A stretch of 64,000 nt of DNA from Phycisphaerae bacterium (GTDB lineage Bacteria; Planctomycetota; Phycisphaerae; UBA1845), in contig JAJDDY010000090.1 in NCBI GenBank assembly GCA_029260075.1, positions 50,149 to 114,148 on the forward strand, in the 5' to 3' direction. The position numbers and the translations under genes are program-made. Positions 18,209-26,810 of the stretch are shown piece after piece. The notes below the pieces were generated by a model, which worked only from the letters and a program-made list of their open reading frames with translations, made no database searches and was not told the DNA's origin. Positions within the stretch are counted from its first letter, which is position 1. Each line of letters begins with the position of its first letter.

Positions 18209-18847
18209 ATGACAGAGCACCTGATCATTGACGGCAACAACCTGCTGCACGCGATGCACGCGCACGCGCCGATTCCTAACGTCGGTCGAGAAACGCTTGT
18301 GCGATTGATCGAGCGGTGGGCTACGCCGCGCAGCGAGCGCGTCACGCTGGTGTTCGATGGGCCGGTGCCGCGCGGTGGTCTTGCTCGCCAGATGCGGTCC
18401 AAGCGGATGGCGGTTCGATTCAGTGCGCCGCTTACCGCCGACGACGTGATTGTTGAGTTGGTCAAGACTGCTGTTTACCCTACGGCGTTACGGATCGTTA
18501 CCGGTGACAACGCCATTCGGCTCGAAGCCAGCTATCGGCGATGCGTGTGTACCGGCGATGCGGAATTCGTTCGAGAGTTGTTTGCCCGCACCGACAAGTC
18601 GGCAGGCAACCCATCGACCCAAGATTCCCAAGACACGGACAGGCAAGGTGACGGGGCGGGACGCGCATCTGACGTCGCGCGTAGCGCGGATGGGCCCAAC
18701 GGCGATCGACGAGACTCGCCGGAACCGAAGGATCGCGAAAAACCGGGTGACGTCACGCCCGACGAGGCCGCCGGTTGGTTGGAAACATTCGGTATCGACC
18801 AAGCAGGTGAAGAACCATTCGACGGCCACGACGCGTTGACGGATTGA
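18209..18847 (+). CDS. NYN-domain (YacP-like) ribonuclease family protein
   Basis: Start chosen at ATG 18209 (GAGGAAG 8 bp upstream), giving MTEHLIIDGNNLLHAMHAHA. The NYN/PIN-like nuclease fold shows in IIDGNNLLHA (first Asp and Asn), RVTLVFDGP (Asp), LTADDVIVELV (Asp) and ALRIVTGDNAIRLEAS (Asp), so the acidic metal site appears complete. The region after residue 135 is low complexity and hydrophilic (TQDSQDTDRQGDGAGR and similar), ending in a short helix. YacP/Rae1-like proteins are ribonucleases acting on RNA or ribosomes. Role here is inferred from the family only. 212 residues. Confidence 0.8.
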   Translation: MTEHLIIDGNNLLHAMHAHAPIPNVGRETLVRLIERWATPRSERVTLVFDGPVPRGGLARQMRSKRMAVRFSAPLTADDVIVELVKTAVYPTALRIVTGDNAIRLEASYRRCVCTGDAEFVRELFARTDKSAGNPSTQDSQDTDRQGDGAGRASDVARSADGPNGDRRDSPEPKDREKPGDVTPDEAAGWLETFGIDQAGEEPFDGHDALTD

Positions 18848-18891
18848 TATTGATAGGGTCGTTCGCGAACGGCGGTTTCGCCATCGCAGTG

Positions 18892-20226
18892 TCAATCGTG
18901 TGGCACGCTTGCGATGCAATAGAGATGTCGTGCTCCGCGTAAGTAGAGTTCGTTGCCGACAATCGCCGGTGACGCCGCGAACGTATCGTTAAGTGTGTTT
19001 TGTGCGACCAATTCGAACGTGTCACCGCGCCGCAGCACCGCCGTCGTGCCGTTGAGGCTGACGATGTAAACTCGGTCGGCTGCACCAACGAGCGACGCGT
19101 ACACGTTACCAATACCCGGCACGCGCTGTGGTCCGTACAGCGTCTTCCCTGTCTTCGCATCAACGCACGTCAGCACGCCTTGGTAGTGCTTGAGGTAGTA
19201 GAGGTGGCCATCGAAAAGCAGCGGCGAGGGTACATACGGCGTGTGGCGATCGCGCGTCCAAACCACGGCGTTCGTGCCCGTGATGTCGCCCTTGGCGCCT
19301 TCGAGCCGAATGGCCAACATCACCTGCGTTTCATAGCTGTTGGCGACGTAGACCATACCGTCCGCCGCCACCGGTGAGGCTACGACGTTTCCCGACAGGC
19401 CGGCGCATTCCCAAATCACGTGCCCGTCGGAAAGATCGTACGCGCGAACGCGGTTCGTCGCGCTGATGATCACTTGCTGTCTACCGTTGTGTTCGACGAC
19501 GAGCGGCGTGGACCATGACGTGCCTTCGTCGCGTTGCATCTTCCATCGTTGCTTCCCGGTTCGTTTGTCGATGGCGATGACGAACGATTGGTCCCGGTGA
19601 TCCCAGTTGATGATAAGCGTATCGCCGTACAGCGCCGGGGAGCTACCCTCGCCGTGGCCGTGTTTGATGTGCATGTCGCCCAGGTCTTGTTCCCACAGCA
19701 AGTCGCCGTCGAAGTCGAGGGCGTAGAGCCCGTTCGAACCGAAGTAGGCGTACACATGTTCGCCGTCCGTCACGGCTGAATTTGAAGCCCACGTTCCGGT
19801 CTCGTGGGTGCTGTCGTGCGGACGTCCGTAGCCCACCGTTTGTTGCCAAAGTATGGTGCCATCGCTTCGACGCAGGGCGAGCACGACGAAGTTTTGTTTG
19901 CGCCGGGCGGAGACGTTGTTGTGGGCGCCGGGTGCGTGGTCGTGCGGGGATGGCAACGTCTCGCCGTATGGAATAGCCGTTGTGAGGAAGATGCGATCGC
20001 CCCAGACGATCGGCGTCGACTGTCCGCGCCCAGGGATGGCCGTCTTCCAGCGAATGTTCTTGTCCACGCCCCAAGTGACCGGTGGGTTCCCGTGTGGTGA
20101 TGCGCCCGTGCCAAGTGGTCCGCGCCACTGCGCCCATTGATGCGCAGCTTCAAGTTTCGATTCACGCATTGTCGACGCTGGCGGAAGTGTCGCAAACGCT
20201 GCGGCAATAATCATGGCGCTATACAT
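18892..20226 (-). CDS. Exported PQQ-like beta-propeller protein
   Basis: 444 residues with a short signal peptide (MYSAMIIAAAFATLPPAS); GGAGA lies 7 bp upstream of the ATG. The mature part starts WAQWRGPLGTGASPHGNPPV, the hallmark opening of the large planctomycete PQQ-like WD40 family. It then shows repeating propeller blades: WKTAIPGRGQSTPIVWGDRIF, DGTILWQQTVG, GLYALDFDGDLLWEQDLGD, KRTGKQRWKM, VYVANSYETQVMLAIRLEG and CVDAKTGKTLYG. These blades resemble BamB and PQQ dehydrogenases, but no catalytic dehydrogenase residues are evident, so a periplasmic scaffold or binding role is more likely. It is convergent with the NYN gene, 44 bp apart. Confidence 0.87.
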   Translation of the reverse strand: MYSAMIIAAAFATLPPASTMRESKLEAAHQWAQWRGPLGTGASPHGNPPVTWGVDKNIRWKTAIPGRGQSTPIVWGDRIFLTTAIPYGETLPSPHDHAPGAHNNVSARRKQNFVVLALRRSDGTILWQQTVGYGRPHDSTHETGTWASNSAVTDGEHVYAYFGSNGLYALDFDGDLLWEQDLGDMHIKHGHGEGSSPALYGDTLIINWDHRDQSFVIAIDKRTGKQRWKMQRDEGTSWSTPLVVEHNGRQQVIISATNRVRAYDLSDGHVIWECAGLSGNVVASPVAADGMVYVANSYETQVMLAIRLEGAKGDITGTNAVVWTRDRHTPYVPSPLLFDGHLYYLKHYQGVLTCVDAKTGKTLYGPQRVPGIGNVYASLVGAADRVYIVSLNGTTAVLRRGDTFELVAQNTLNDTFAASPAIVGNELYLRGARHLYCIASVPHD

Positions 20227-20793
20227 CAGTTGGTCTCCATCTCGTCGTCGGCTCCGTCCCGATTGTACGTCATGGCGATTATTTCGCTCGCCGCGATCCG
20301 CAGACTTTTGAATGACGAAGTCCGGTGACGCGTCGCGCGTAGTCTCGCAACCCGTCCGATAAGCGGGATCGCGCCCGCAGAGCGGTCACTCCGAGGCTGA
20401 AATCCGCGAAGGCCGGTGAATTGCCGCTTGTATCGATCACGCGACTTTGCTATGCTGGCCGCAGAGGGCAGTACCGTTTGGAACGCATGGTCGGTCCGGA
20501 CGGCGAAATGATCACCGGCTTCGATAGGGGAAGTCGGTAATATCGCGTGAAACTCATCGTTCGTCCGCGCCGCCTGTCTTCATTAGTACGGTTGTGTCTT
20601 GGCTTCCTCGGATTGGCGGCTCAATTGTGCTGTTCGGTCACCGCCCGGGGTTGTCAAACAGTATCTTCGTGATCAGTTCACGCGCTTGTTGTGTAGCCAC
20701 GTGTGAACCTTGAGAGATTAGTGGCATCGAGACTTCGATATGCCTGCTGGGCAAGAACGTATTAAACGCAAAAGTATTCTGAGGAGAGAGCTG
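20227..20793. other. Divergent intergenic region with a candidate promoter
   Basis: 567 bp. A sigma70-like pair, TTGTAT (20428-20433) and TATGCT (20451-20456) with a 17-bp spacer, points towards the repeat-protein gene at 20794, leaving a long leader of over 300 nt. A 41-codon open frame from GTG 20547 (MKLIVRPRRLSSLVRLCLGF then LGLAAQLCCSV) resembles a small signal peptide but has no good SD, so I do not call it as a gene. Confidence 0.4.
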
Positions 20794-22899
20794 ATGATGA
20801 AATCGAGAATCGTTGCGATCGGGTGTATCGCGACATGGCTGAGCGGAGCCAGCGCCGCGTCGGCTGCGCTGACGAGCAGCGAGTTCACCTATCAAGGTCA
20901 ATTGCAGGTTGACGGCGTACCGGTCACCGACACCTGTGATTTTGTGTTCACCTTGTGGAGTGACGCCAGCAGTGTGCTCGCGCAAGACCAAGTGGGTCCG
21001 ACCTTGACTTTCGATGGGGATGCCCTGGCTGGCAACCCCGACCCCATTGCGGTGGTCAACGGTCTGTTCGCCGTCGGTTTGGATTTCGGTGCTGTCGTCT
21101 ATGACGGTAATGACCGCTTTCTCGACGTGGCTGTCATTTGTCCGGCTGGTAGCGGCGCCCCCGTTTCCATGGTCCCTCGAGAGCTCCTTACCGCCACCCC
21201 TTACGCGACGCAAACCCGTGGTATTTTCGTCGACGAACCAGGTAACGTCGGACTAGGTACGACGACTCCCGATGCTCCGTTTCACCTGCGCACGTTCGGC
21301 CGGTTCCGCGGCAATCATATCGCGTACTTCGAAAGTATCAGTGGCCCCTCCTCTGACGGGATCGCGATTCAGCTTTCGCCTCGGAACACCAACAGAGACA
21401 ACAATTTCATCACGTTCTATAACGGTTCTCAACGTGTTACCGGTCGCATCGAAGGATTCGACTTCGAGAACGGCGACTGGATCAGTCCGCCACCGATTCC
21501 CAATCCCAACCTGCGATTTGATCCCGGCATCAGCTACAATCCAGACTGGTTGAGCCTGGGTACGCTACCCACGGCTACGTTTGCCGCTGGCTCCTTGCCC
21601 ACGGTGACTTTCGATCCTGGTCGTTTGCCTACGGCGTTCTTGAATCGGGGCTCACTGCCCACGGCGACGTTCAATGGCGGATCGTTGCCTTCGCTCGCGT
21701 TCAATGGCGGGTCGCTGCCATCCGCAACGTTCAGTCGCGGTTCGCTGCCGACCGCAACGTTCAGTCGCGGTTCGCTGCCGAGCTTCTCGACGAACACGAC
21801 CGTGGTTCTTGGAGTCCGCGTCGTTACCGGCTTCAATTTCAGCACCGGGTCGCTACCTGGTCTGAATTTCTCCGGCGGAAGCTTGCCATCTTTGACGTTC
21901 AATCGCGGTTCCCTACCGAGAGTGACCTTCACCCGTGGATCTCTGCCCTCCCTGACATTCAGCGGCGGTTCGTTGCCGAGTCTGACGTTCAGCGGCGGGG
22001 CAGTGCCGAGTCTGACGTTCAGCGGCGGTTCGCTGCCGAGTCTGACGTTCAGCGGCGGATCGCTCCCGGAAATCCTCAAGTCGCCGCTGATCTTCGAAAC
22101 ACCGTCGCTCTCGTTCGACTTGCCGACGCTGGCGGATCTCGAAGCGCTATTCTGCTGGGGGCTGGAAAACGACGTGAGTGACTTCATTACGATGGACCCG
22201 GTGTCCCTGGCTATCAGCCGGCTCAAGGAAACCGCGTTGCAGAAGTGCAAGGACGAAGGCGTGACCTACGGTTCGAAAGGGGCGGACTACGCCGAGTGGT
22301 TGCCCAAGCTGAATCCGGAGGATCGTTTCCAGTTCGCACAGGTCGTTGGTGTACACGCCGGGAAGGTGAGCCTGGATACACAAGGTGCTGAGCAAATCAT
22401 GGTCGTATCGCGCGCTCCCGTTGTCGTCGGTAATGTACCGCCCGCCGATGAGACGGATCAGTTCGTGACAGTCGGTTTCATGGGTCAGCTTCCGGTCGTC
22501 GTTCGTGGCAACGTGAACGCCGGCGACTTCATCATTCCTTCAGGATTGGCCGACGGCACGGCGGTGGCGGTTTCGCCCGAAAACCTGCAACTCGCTCACT
22601 TGGGTCAGACGATTGGCCGGGCGTGGTCCGAATCGGACAACGATGTGTATAGTCTCATTACCGTCGTCATCGGCTTGAAGGGTGATGAGGCCGGGATTAT
22701 ACTTACAAGGCAACGCGATCGCATGGACCGCCAGGCTCGCGAGCAGCGTGTGCTGAGTGCGAAGAACGCCCAGTTGACGGCCGACGTCGTAGGGGTTCGC
22801 GAACAGCTCGCTGCGATGATGGAGACGATGCAAGAACTGCAAGATACGGTGCGCGGCCAAGCTGCTTGCGCTACGACGGTCGCCAACGTTAATCAGTAG
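20794..22899 (+). CDS. Secreted decapeptide-repeat protein with tail-fibre-like C-terminal domain
   Basis: Start ATG 20794 has GAGGAG 7 bp upstream. After a signal peptide (SRIVAIGCIATWLSGASAAS) comes an N-terminal domain typical of large bacterial surface proteins (SSEFTYQGQLQVDGVPV, LLTATPYATQTRGIF, PGNVGLGTTTPDAPFHLRTF). The centre has about 16 copies of a 10-residue repeat G-S-L-P-[ST]-x-T-F-x-x, in two blocks separated by a non-repeat insert. The C-terminal domain resembles the self-cleaving chaperone/peptidase-G2-like module of phage tail fibres: YGSKGADYAEWLPKLNPED, QIMVVSRAPVVVGNVPP, VGFMGQLPVVVRGNVNAGDF, IGRAWSESD. A short coiled coil ends the 701 residues. It probably forms an extended trimeric surface fibre. 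It is followed after 19 bp by a dockerin-like gene. Confidence 0.8.
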   Translation: MMKSRIVAIGCIATWLSGASAASAALTSSEFTYQGQLQVDGVPVTDTCDFVFTLWSDASSVLAQDQVGPTLTFDGDALAGNPDPIAVVNGLFAVGLDFGAVVYDGNDRFLDVAVICPAGSGAPVSMVPRELLTATPYATQTRGIFVDEPGNVGLGTTTPDAPFHLRTFGRFRGNHIAYFESISGPSSDGIAIQLSPRNTNRDNNFITFYNGSQRVTGRIEGFDFENGDWISPPPIPNPNLRFDPGISYNPDWLSLGTLPTATFAAGSLPTVTFDPGRLPTAFLNRGSLPTATFNGGSLPSLAFNGGSLPSATFSRGSLPTATFSRGSLPSFSTNTTVVLGVRVVTGFNFSTGSLPGLNFSGGSLPSLTFNRGSLPRVTFTRGSLPSLTFSGGSLPSLTFSGGAVPSLTFSGGSLPSLTFSGGSLPEILKSPLIFETPSLSFDLPTLADLEALFCWGLENDVSDFITMDPVSLAISRLKETALQKCKDEGVTYGSKGADYAEWLPKLNPEDRFQFAQVVGVHAGKVSLDTQGAEQIMVVSRAPVVVGNVPPADETDQFVTVGFMGQLPVVVRGNVNAGDFIIPSGLADGTAVAVSPENLQLAHLGQTIGRAWSESDNDVYSLITVVIGLKGDEAGIILTRQRDRMDRQAREQRVLSAKNAQLTADVVGVREQLAAMMETMQELQDTVRGQAACATTVANVNQ
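21559..22074 (+). repeat. 30-bp in-frame tandem repeat encoding GSLPxxTFxx
   Basis: About 16 units of 30 bp; the best conserved ones (21952-22060) alternate TCGCTGCCGAGTCTGACGTT with AGCGGCGG-type joints. There is one break at about 21786-21857. Hydrophobic Leu and Phe alternate every five residues, a pattern seen in pentapeptide-repeat beta-helices. Confidence 0.9.
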
Positions 22900-22918
22900 G
22901 CGAAGGGAAAGGATTCAA

Positions 22919-23362
22919 ATGATGAACGAAATCAACTTGGGTACTCCGTTCGCATGGCGGCGTCTCGCAACGTTGCTGGTTATGGCGTTGCCCCTGGGAT
23001 ACACCGCAACTGTCGTGAGTCAGGAGTATACCATGACGCGCCAGACCATTGACGGCGGCGGAAGCATGAGTAGCTCCAACGGTGCCATGACACTGTCAGG
23101 AACGATCGGCCAGCCAGACGCCGGCGTGATGTCCGGCGGTGGCTATCAACTTGCCGGCGGGTTCTGGTTTCCCATCGTTGCGGGCGACTGTCAGCAGGAT
23201 GGCGACGTGGACCTTTCGGACTATGGTCCGTTCACCGACTGCATAGCCGGTCCGGAGCAGGGTCCGCCCGCTCCGGCCTGTATCTGCTACGATGTCAACC
23301 GCAACGGCTCAGTGGAAATGACCGACTTCGCGATTATCCAAGCGAACCACACCGGGTCGTAA
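22919..23362 (+). CDS. Secreted protein with dockerin-like calcium-binding C-terminus
   Basis: 147 residues; SD AAGGGAAAGGA lies just upstream and only 19 bp separate it from the fibre gene, so the two are probably co-transcribed. A signal peptide (LATLLVMALPLGYTATVVSQ) leads to the short module TMTRQTIDGGGSMSSSNGAM followed by LSGTIGQPDAGVMSGGGYQL and AGGFW. This module is common in exported proteins of Planctomycetes and Chloroflexi. Two EF-hand-like loops follow, DCQQDGDVDLSDYGPF and DVNRNGSVEMTDFAII, as in type I dockerins. In cellulosomes such modules bind cohesins; in planctomycetes the partner is unknown and no cohesin is visible here. Confidence 0.82.
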   Translation: MMNEINLGTPFAWRRLATLLVMALPLGYTATVVSQEYTMTRQTIDGGGSMSSSNGAMTLSGTIGQPDAGVMSGGGYQLAGGFWFPIVAGDCQQDGDVDLSDYGPFTDCIAGPEQGPPAPACICYDVNRNGSVEMTDFAIIQANHTGS

Positions 23363-23407
23363 CGACGTTCCAGACCCGTTGGGTCGATTCGTTAATCGAT
23401 ACGTTGG

Positions 23408-23452
23408 CGCGCGGTGGCATGAGCACAAAAGTCTGCTCATGCCATCCGCGCC
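23408..23452. repeat. Long hairpin between convergent genes
   Basis: GCGCGGTGGCATGAGCA (23409-23425) faces TGCTCATGCCATCCGCGC (23434-23451), a 17-bp stem with one bulge and an 8-nt loop. There is no T-run, so it is a structured repeat or bidirectional stop rather than a classic terminator. Confidence 0.7.
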
Positions 23453-23567
23453 GTTCCGATTACGCACGCCCCGCCTGCACGACGCACACATTGAAGAACA
23501 CCCGCGCTGCGGTCGCACGCTCAACTCATGTGCCCCATGGCCTGATGGCGTCAATCGAGTACCGGGT

Positions 23568-25004
23568 TTATCCAGCCTCGCTCCGTCGACGTCTAATGAC
23601 GATGGTACCCAGCGTCGCGATCACGATCGCCAGAAGAATCAGCCCCCAGTCGGATGCAGCGGGGATATCTGATATCTCCACGATGTCCACGTTCAGGTTC
23701 GTCGAAAAAGTCAACGGTGCATCGTTCGCGCTGTCATCGAATCCGTCCGTGTTCGGATCCACCGACATGAAACTGCCATTCACTGAGTAGGGTCCGGTTG
23801 CCGCTGGGTTCGTGAAGACGCCGGTTAGTAGAACAAGTCCCATGCGAACGTTCGCGGCTGCGACGATGGTGCTCACGTCGCCGTCCCCGCCCCTGGGAAG
23901 CAGCGTGGTAAGCACATGCGCGCCGCTATGCTCGATCGACGGATCTACGAAGGCGGTGTATGCACCGTCTTGGTTCAGGTCGGCGTACGCACCCGTATCG
24001 CTCAGCGAAACAACAGGTATCGATGTCTCCGGTGTTCCGTCGAAGTTGAAGTCCAGTGTCACGCTTCCCACCGTCGTTCCGGCAGGGCCCCGCGTCAGGA
24101 AACCGTTGAAGCCGAACTCAGGTGGGTAGGTCAAGACAGCCTGGAACGTTTCGAGTTCACCGGTGGCCACGTCGAAGGTAAGTTCATGTTTGCCGCTCTG
24201 CCCGACCAGCCCAAAGCCTACGCTATACGATGGATTCGGGCTCACGCCGTATTGAAAGGCTGCGGAGGTTAGGACGCCGCACGTGCACCGCGCTAGAATC
24301 GCGTCAAGTGTGCATAGCGTTCCAGCCGCGCAACTTCCAGCGGCGCAGTCGGCGGGATCGGCAACGTTACATGCTACAGGTCCGGAGCACGCGCAGCTAC
24401 CCAGTGCCGCGTCGAGGACGCACGACTCTCCGGCGGGACAGGAGCCGCTGGCGCAGTTTGCAACCGGTGCTTGGTCACATGCGAGCGGTTGACACCCGCA
24501 GACCCCCGTTCCGGCGTCGGCTTCGCAAACCAGGCTGAGCGGGCAGAGGCCGATACTGCAAGTAGCCGGATCGGCAGCGCTACAGAGTGGACTCGGTAAG
24601 CATCTGTTGTCGATACAAACCAAGTTGGGTCCGAGCGTGGCGCAGTCTGAGTCTACAGCGCATTGTTCTGGCGCACAGACGCCACCGATTGTGCAGGTCT
24701 GCAGCGGTCCGCAACTACTGAATGGCGCGCACCCCGGACCGCACGAATTACATATACCGCTCCCACTTGCTTGGTCACAGTAGGCGCCGTTGGGGCATTC
24801 GTTGTCGGTAAGGCAGGTGCCCGAAGATAGTTCGCAGCACGCTAGGCAAAGCGGATCCCCTGGATTGTCGCACTCCTCTGACCCATCAAGCACGCCGTTT
24901 CCGCATAGAATCACAGGCGGATTGTTGCAGCCTGGAATTGCACTCGTGACGAGGACCAGGACGAACCCAAGGGCTACCGGACTTACAATGACGAGATGTT
25001 TCAT
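23568..25004 (-). CDS. Cys-rich exported protein with IPTL-CTERM-like tail
   Basis: ATG 25004 is preceded by AGGAG at 8 bp; a longer frame to 25142 was rejected. The N-terminus MKHLVIVSPVALGFVLVLVT ends at IPGC, a possible lipobox. Residues 30-230 are a chain of Cys-rich repeats: CGNGVLDGSEECDNPGDPLC, then several units of the type CSIGLCPLSLVCEADAGTGV and CAAGTLCTLDAILARCTC. A beta-sandwich region follows (SGKHELTFDVATGELETFQA onward) with DLNQDGAYTAF, a possible Ca loop. The C-terminus is IPAASDWGLILLAIVIATLG plus Arg residues, the IPTL-type sorting signal. 478 residues. Function unknown; a surface-exposed disulphide-rich protein is the safest description. Confidence 0.78.
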   Translation of the reverse strand: MKHLVIVSPVALGFVLVLVTSAIPGCNNPPVILCGNGVLDGSEECDNPGDPLCLACCELSSGTCLTDNECPNGAYCDQASGSGICNSCGPGCAPFSSCGPLQTCTIGGVCAPEQCAVDSDCATLGPNLVCIDNRCLPSPLCSAADPATCSIGLCPLSLVCEADAGTGVCGCQPLACDQAPVANCASGSCPAGESCVLDAALGSCACSGPVACNVADPADCAAGSCAAGTLCTLDAILARCTCGVLTSAAFQYGVSPNPSYSVGFGLVGQSGKHELTFDVATGELETFQAVLTYPPEFGFNGFLTRGPAGTTVGSVTLDFNFDGTPETSIPVVSLSDTGAYADLNQDGAYTAFVDPSIEHSGAHVLTTLLPRGGDGDVSTIVAAANVRMGLVLLTGVFTNPAATGPYSVNGSFMSVDPNTDGFDDSANDAPLTFSTNLNVDIVEISDIPAASDWGLILLAIVIATLGTIVIRRRRSEAG

Positions 25005-25173
25005 ACTACGAACTCCTGAAGACAATGCGCGGGACATGTTGAGTACGACCCCCGTATCGTAACCTGTCACGGCAACGCGAGTCAATGAGAAATGGTAAAT
25101 GTTAGAATAGGGGACTTGCGGAACTTCGAACTCACAACCCATTCGGATGCTCAGGGCGTCGGGGTATCGAACC

Positions 25174-26643
25174 CTAGATCAAATCCTTCAGTCGTCTCTT
25201 GAGAAGCTTACCGGTTGGACCGGTGGGCAAGTCTTCGCGAATCACTACACGTTTGGGTACCTTGAACCCTGCAAGTGATTGTTTGGCGTGGTTACGCAGT
25301 TCTTGTTCGGTGATCGTGGCGTCGGTTTGCGGAATGACGAAGGCGACCGGAAGTTCCCCGCGTAGGTCGTCCGGCATGGCGACGACGGCGCATTGCAACA
25401 CGGCCTCATGTGTTTCCAGAACGGCTTCGATTTCGCGCGGGAAGACGTTTTCACCGCCGATGATCAACATCTCCTTGGCTCGGCCGGTGATCGCGAGAAA
25501 TCCGTCGGTGTCGAATCGACCCACATCGCCCGTGTGGAACCATCCGTCGGTGTCGAGCACCGCGCGGGTTTCCTTCGGTTTCTTGTAGTAACCCTTCATC
25601 ACGTTGGGGCCGCGGACGAGAATTTCTCCATCGCCGCCGGTCGGCACTTCGCTACCGTCTTCCGCCGCGATGCGAATCTCGACGTTGCGAACCGGACGTC
25701 CAACGGTTCCCACCCGGTCCGCCTCGGCCCAACACGCAGCCACCACAGGCGACGTTTCCGTTAGCCCGTACCCTTGCCGAAGCGCAAGCCCGAACCGTTC
25801 CAAGAACCCTACGCGAACGCTGTCCGGCAACGGTTCACCTCCGGTTAGCGCGAGCGTCACAGAGGAAAACACGTCCGGCTTAGCCGACTTGCTTCGCAGC
25901 ATAGCGGCGAACATGCTCGGGATGGCCATCAGCACCGAAATGCGCTCATGTGCGACTGTTCGGATGACCGCCGCAGGATTGAATCTTGGGATGGCGAACA
26001 CCGTGGCGCGTAGAATCACGGGAACCACCACGTTACCCGTCAAGCCGAAGACGTGAAACGGGGGCAACACGTTGAGCATTCGTTGCTCGGTGTTCATGTG
26101 CAGCGTAGCGATGGCGTCCGTGGCGTTGCTGTGAAGGTTGCGATGGGTCAGTTCGACGCCTTTGGGCTCGGCCGTGGTTCCGGAGGTATACAAGAGGACG
26201 GCCGTGTCGTTGGCGTCTACCGTTGGCGGTTTCGGCGTGGGCCGTAGCGATGCGATCAGCACTTTGCGTTTGAGGGACAGGTCCTCGAGATAGAGGGCAC
26301 GCGCCGGTAGTTTCGACGCCAACTCCTCGAAATGGCGGATCGTAATTACGAGATCGAGGCCGGCGTCGTCCACGACCTTGGTCAACTCCTCGGCGTTTAG
26401 GAGGAAGTTCAGCGGGACGGCGATTCGTTTTGACCACAATGTGCCAAACAGTACAGCGGGAAACACGCTCGACGCCGGGAGCATGATGCCCACGCGCTCG
26501 CACGATGTTGATTTTCGGATGACGCTTCGAACCGCGATGGCTAACTGCATAAGCCGCCGATAGGTAAGCGATTGCATACCGTCAGAGACGGCGGTCGTCT
26601 GCGGCGCGAGACGGTTGGCTTCAAGCAGTAGGTCGACTAGCAT
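25174..26643 (-). CDS. AMP-dependent synthetase/acyl-CoA ligase
   Basis: 489 residues of the ANL adenylating superfamily. Motifs in order: LLYTSGTTAEPKGVELTHRN (P-loop A3), PPFHVFGLTGNVV, GYGLTETSPV (A5), DTDGWFHTGDVGRFD (A7 Asp), ITGRAKEMLIIGGENVFPRE (A8 hinge) and LPTGPTGKLLKRRLKD (A10 catalytic Lys). These fit a fatty-acyl-CoA or acyl-ACP ligase, which activates a carboxylic acid with ATP and passes it to CoA or a carrier. It is a little shorter than classical FadD. It is divergent from the flippase gene with about 170 bp between. No carrier protein is nearby, so the acceptor is unclear. Confidence 0.9.
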   Translation of the reverse strand: MLVDLLLEANRLAPQTTAVSDGMQSLTYRRLMQLAIAVRSVIRKSTSCERVGIMLPASSVFPAVLFGTLWSKRIAVPLNFLLNAEELTKVVDDAGLDLVITIRHFEELASKLPARALYLEDLSLKRKVLIASLRPTPKPPTVDANDTAVLLYTSGTTAEPKGVELTHRNLHSNATDAIATLHMNTEQRMLNVLPPFHVFGLTGNVVVPVILRATVFAIPRFNPAAVIRTVAHERISVLMAIPSMFAAMLRSKSAKPDVFSSVTLALTGGEPLPDSVRVGFLERFGLALRQGYGLTETSPVVAACWAEADRVGTVGRPVRNVEIRIAAEDGSEVPTGGDGEILVRGPNVMKGYYKKPKETRAVLDTDGWFHTGDVGRFDTDGFLAITGRAKEMLIIGGENVFPREIEAVLETHEAVLQCAVVAMPDDLRGELPVAFVIPQTDATITEQELRNHAKQSLAGFKVPKRVVIREDLPTGPTGKLLKRRLKDLI

Positions 26644-26810
26644 GAGTGTGCATAGTTTCGCTCGTTTGGTCTCGACCGCAAGCGGCCGCGAGCCGGGTGG
26701 CTCGTTCCGCCGCGTGCCGCGCCGACATCAACTCGCACAGTTCGGCGGCCACGGTGCTCTGATCTGCAGTGAACATTCGTCCTACCAAGAACTTTTTCCA
26801 AGCCGATACG

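Noticed and set aside
20547..20672. Possible 41-residue small secreted peptide (GTG start)
   Set aside because: No good SD, rare start codon and no conservation evidence; could be part of a leader only.
21534..22250. 238-codon minus-strand frame with repeated PPLNVRLG
   Set aside because: It is the antisense image of the GSLP repeat; a perfect repeat is open on both strands.
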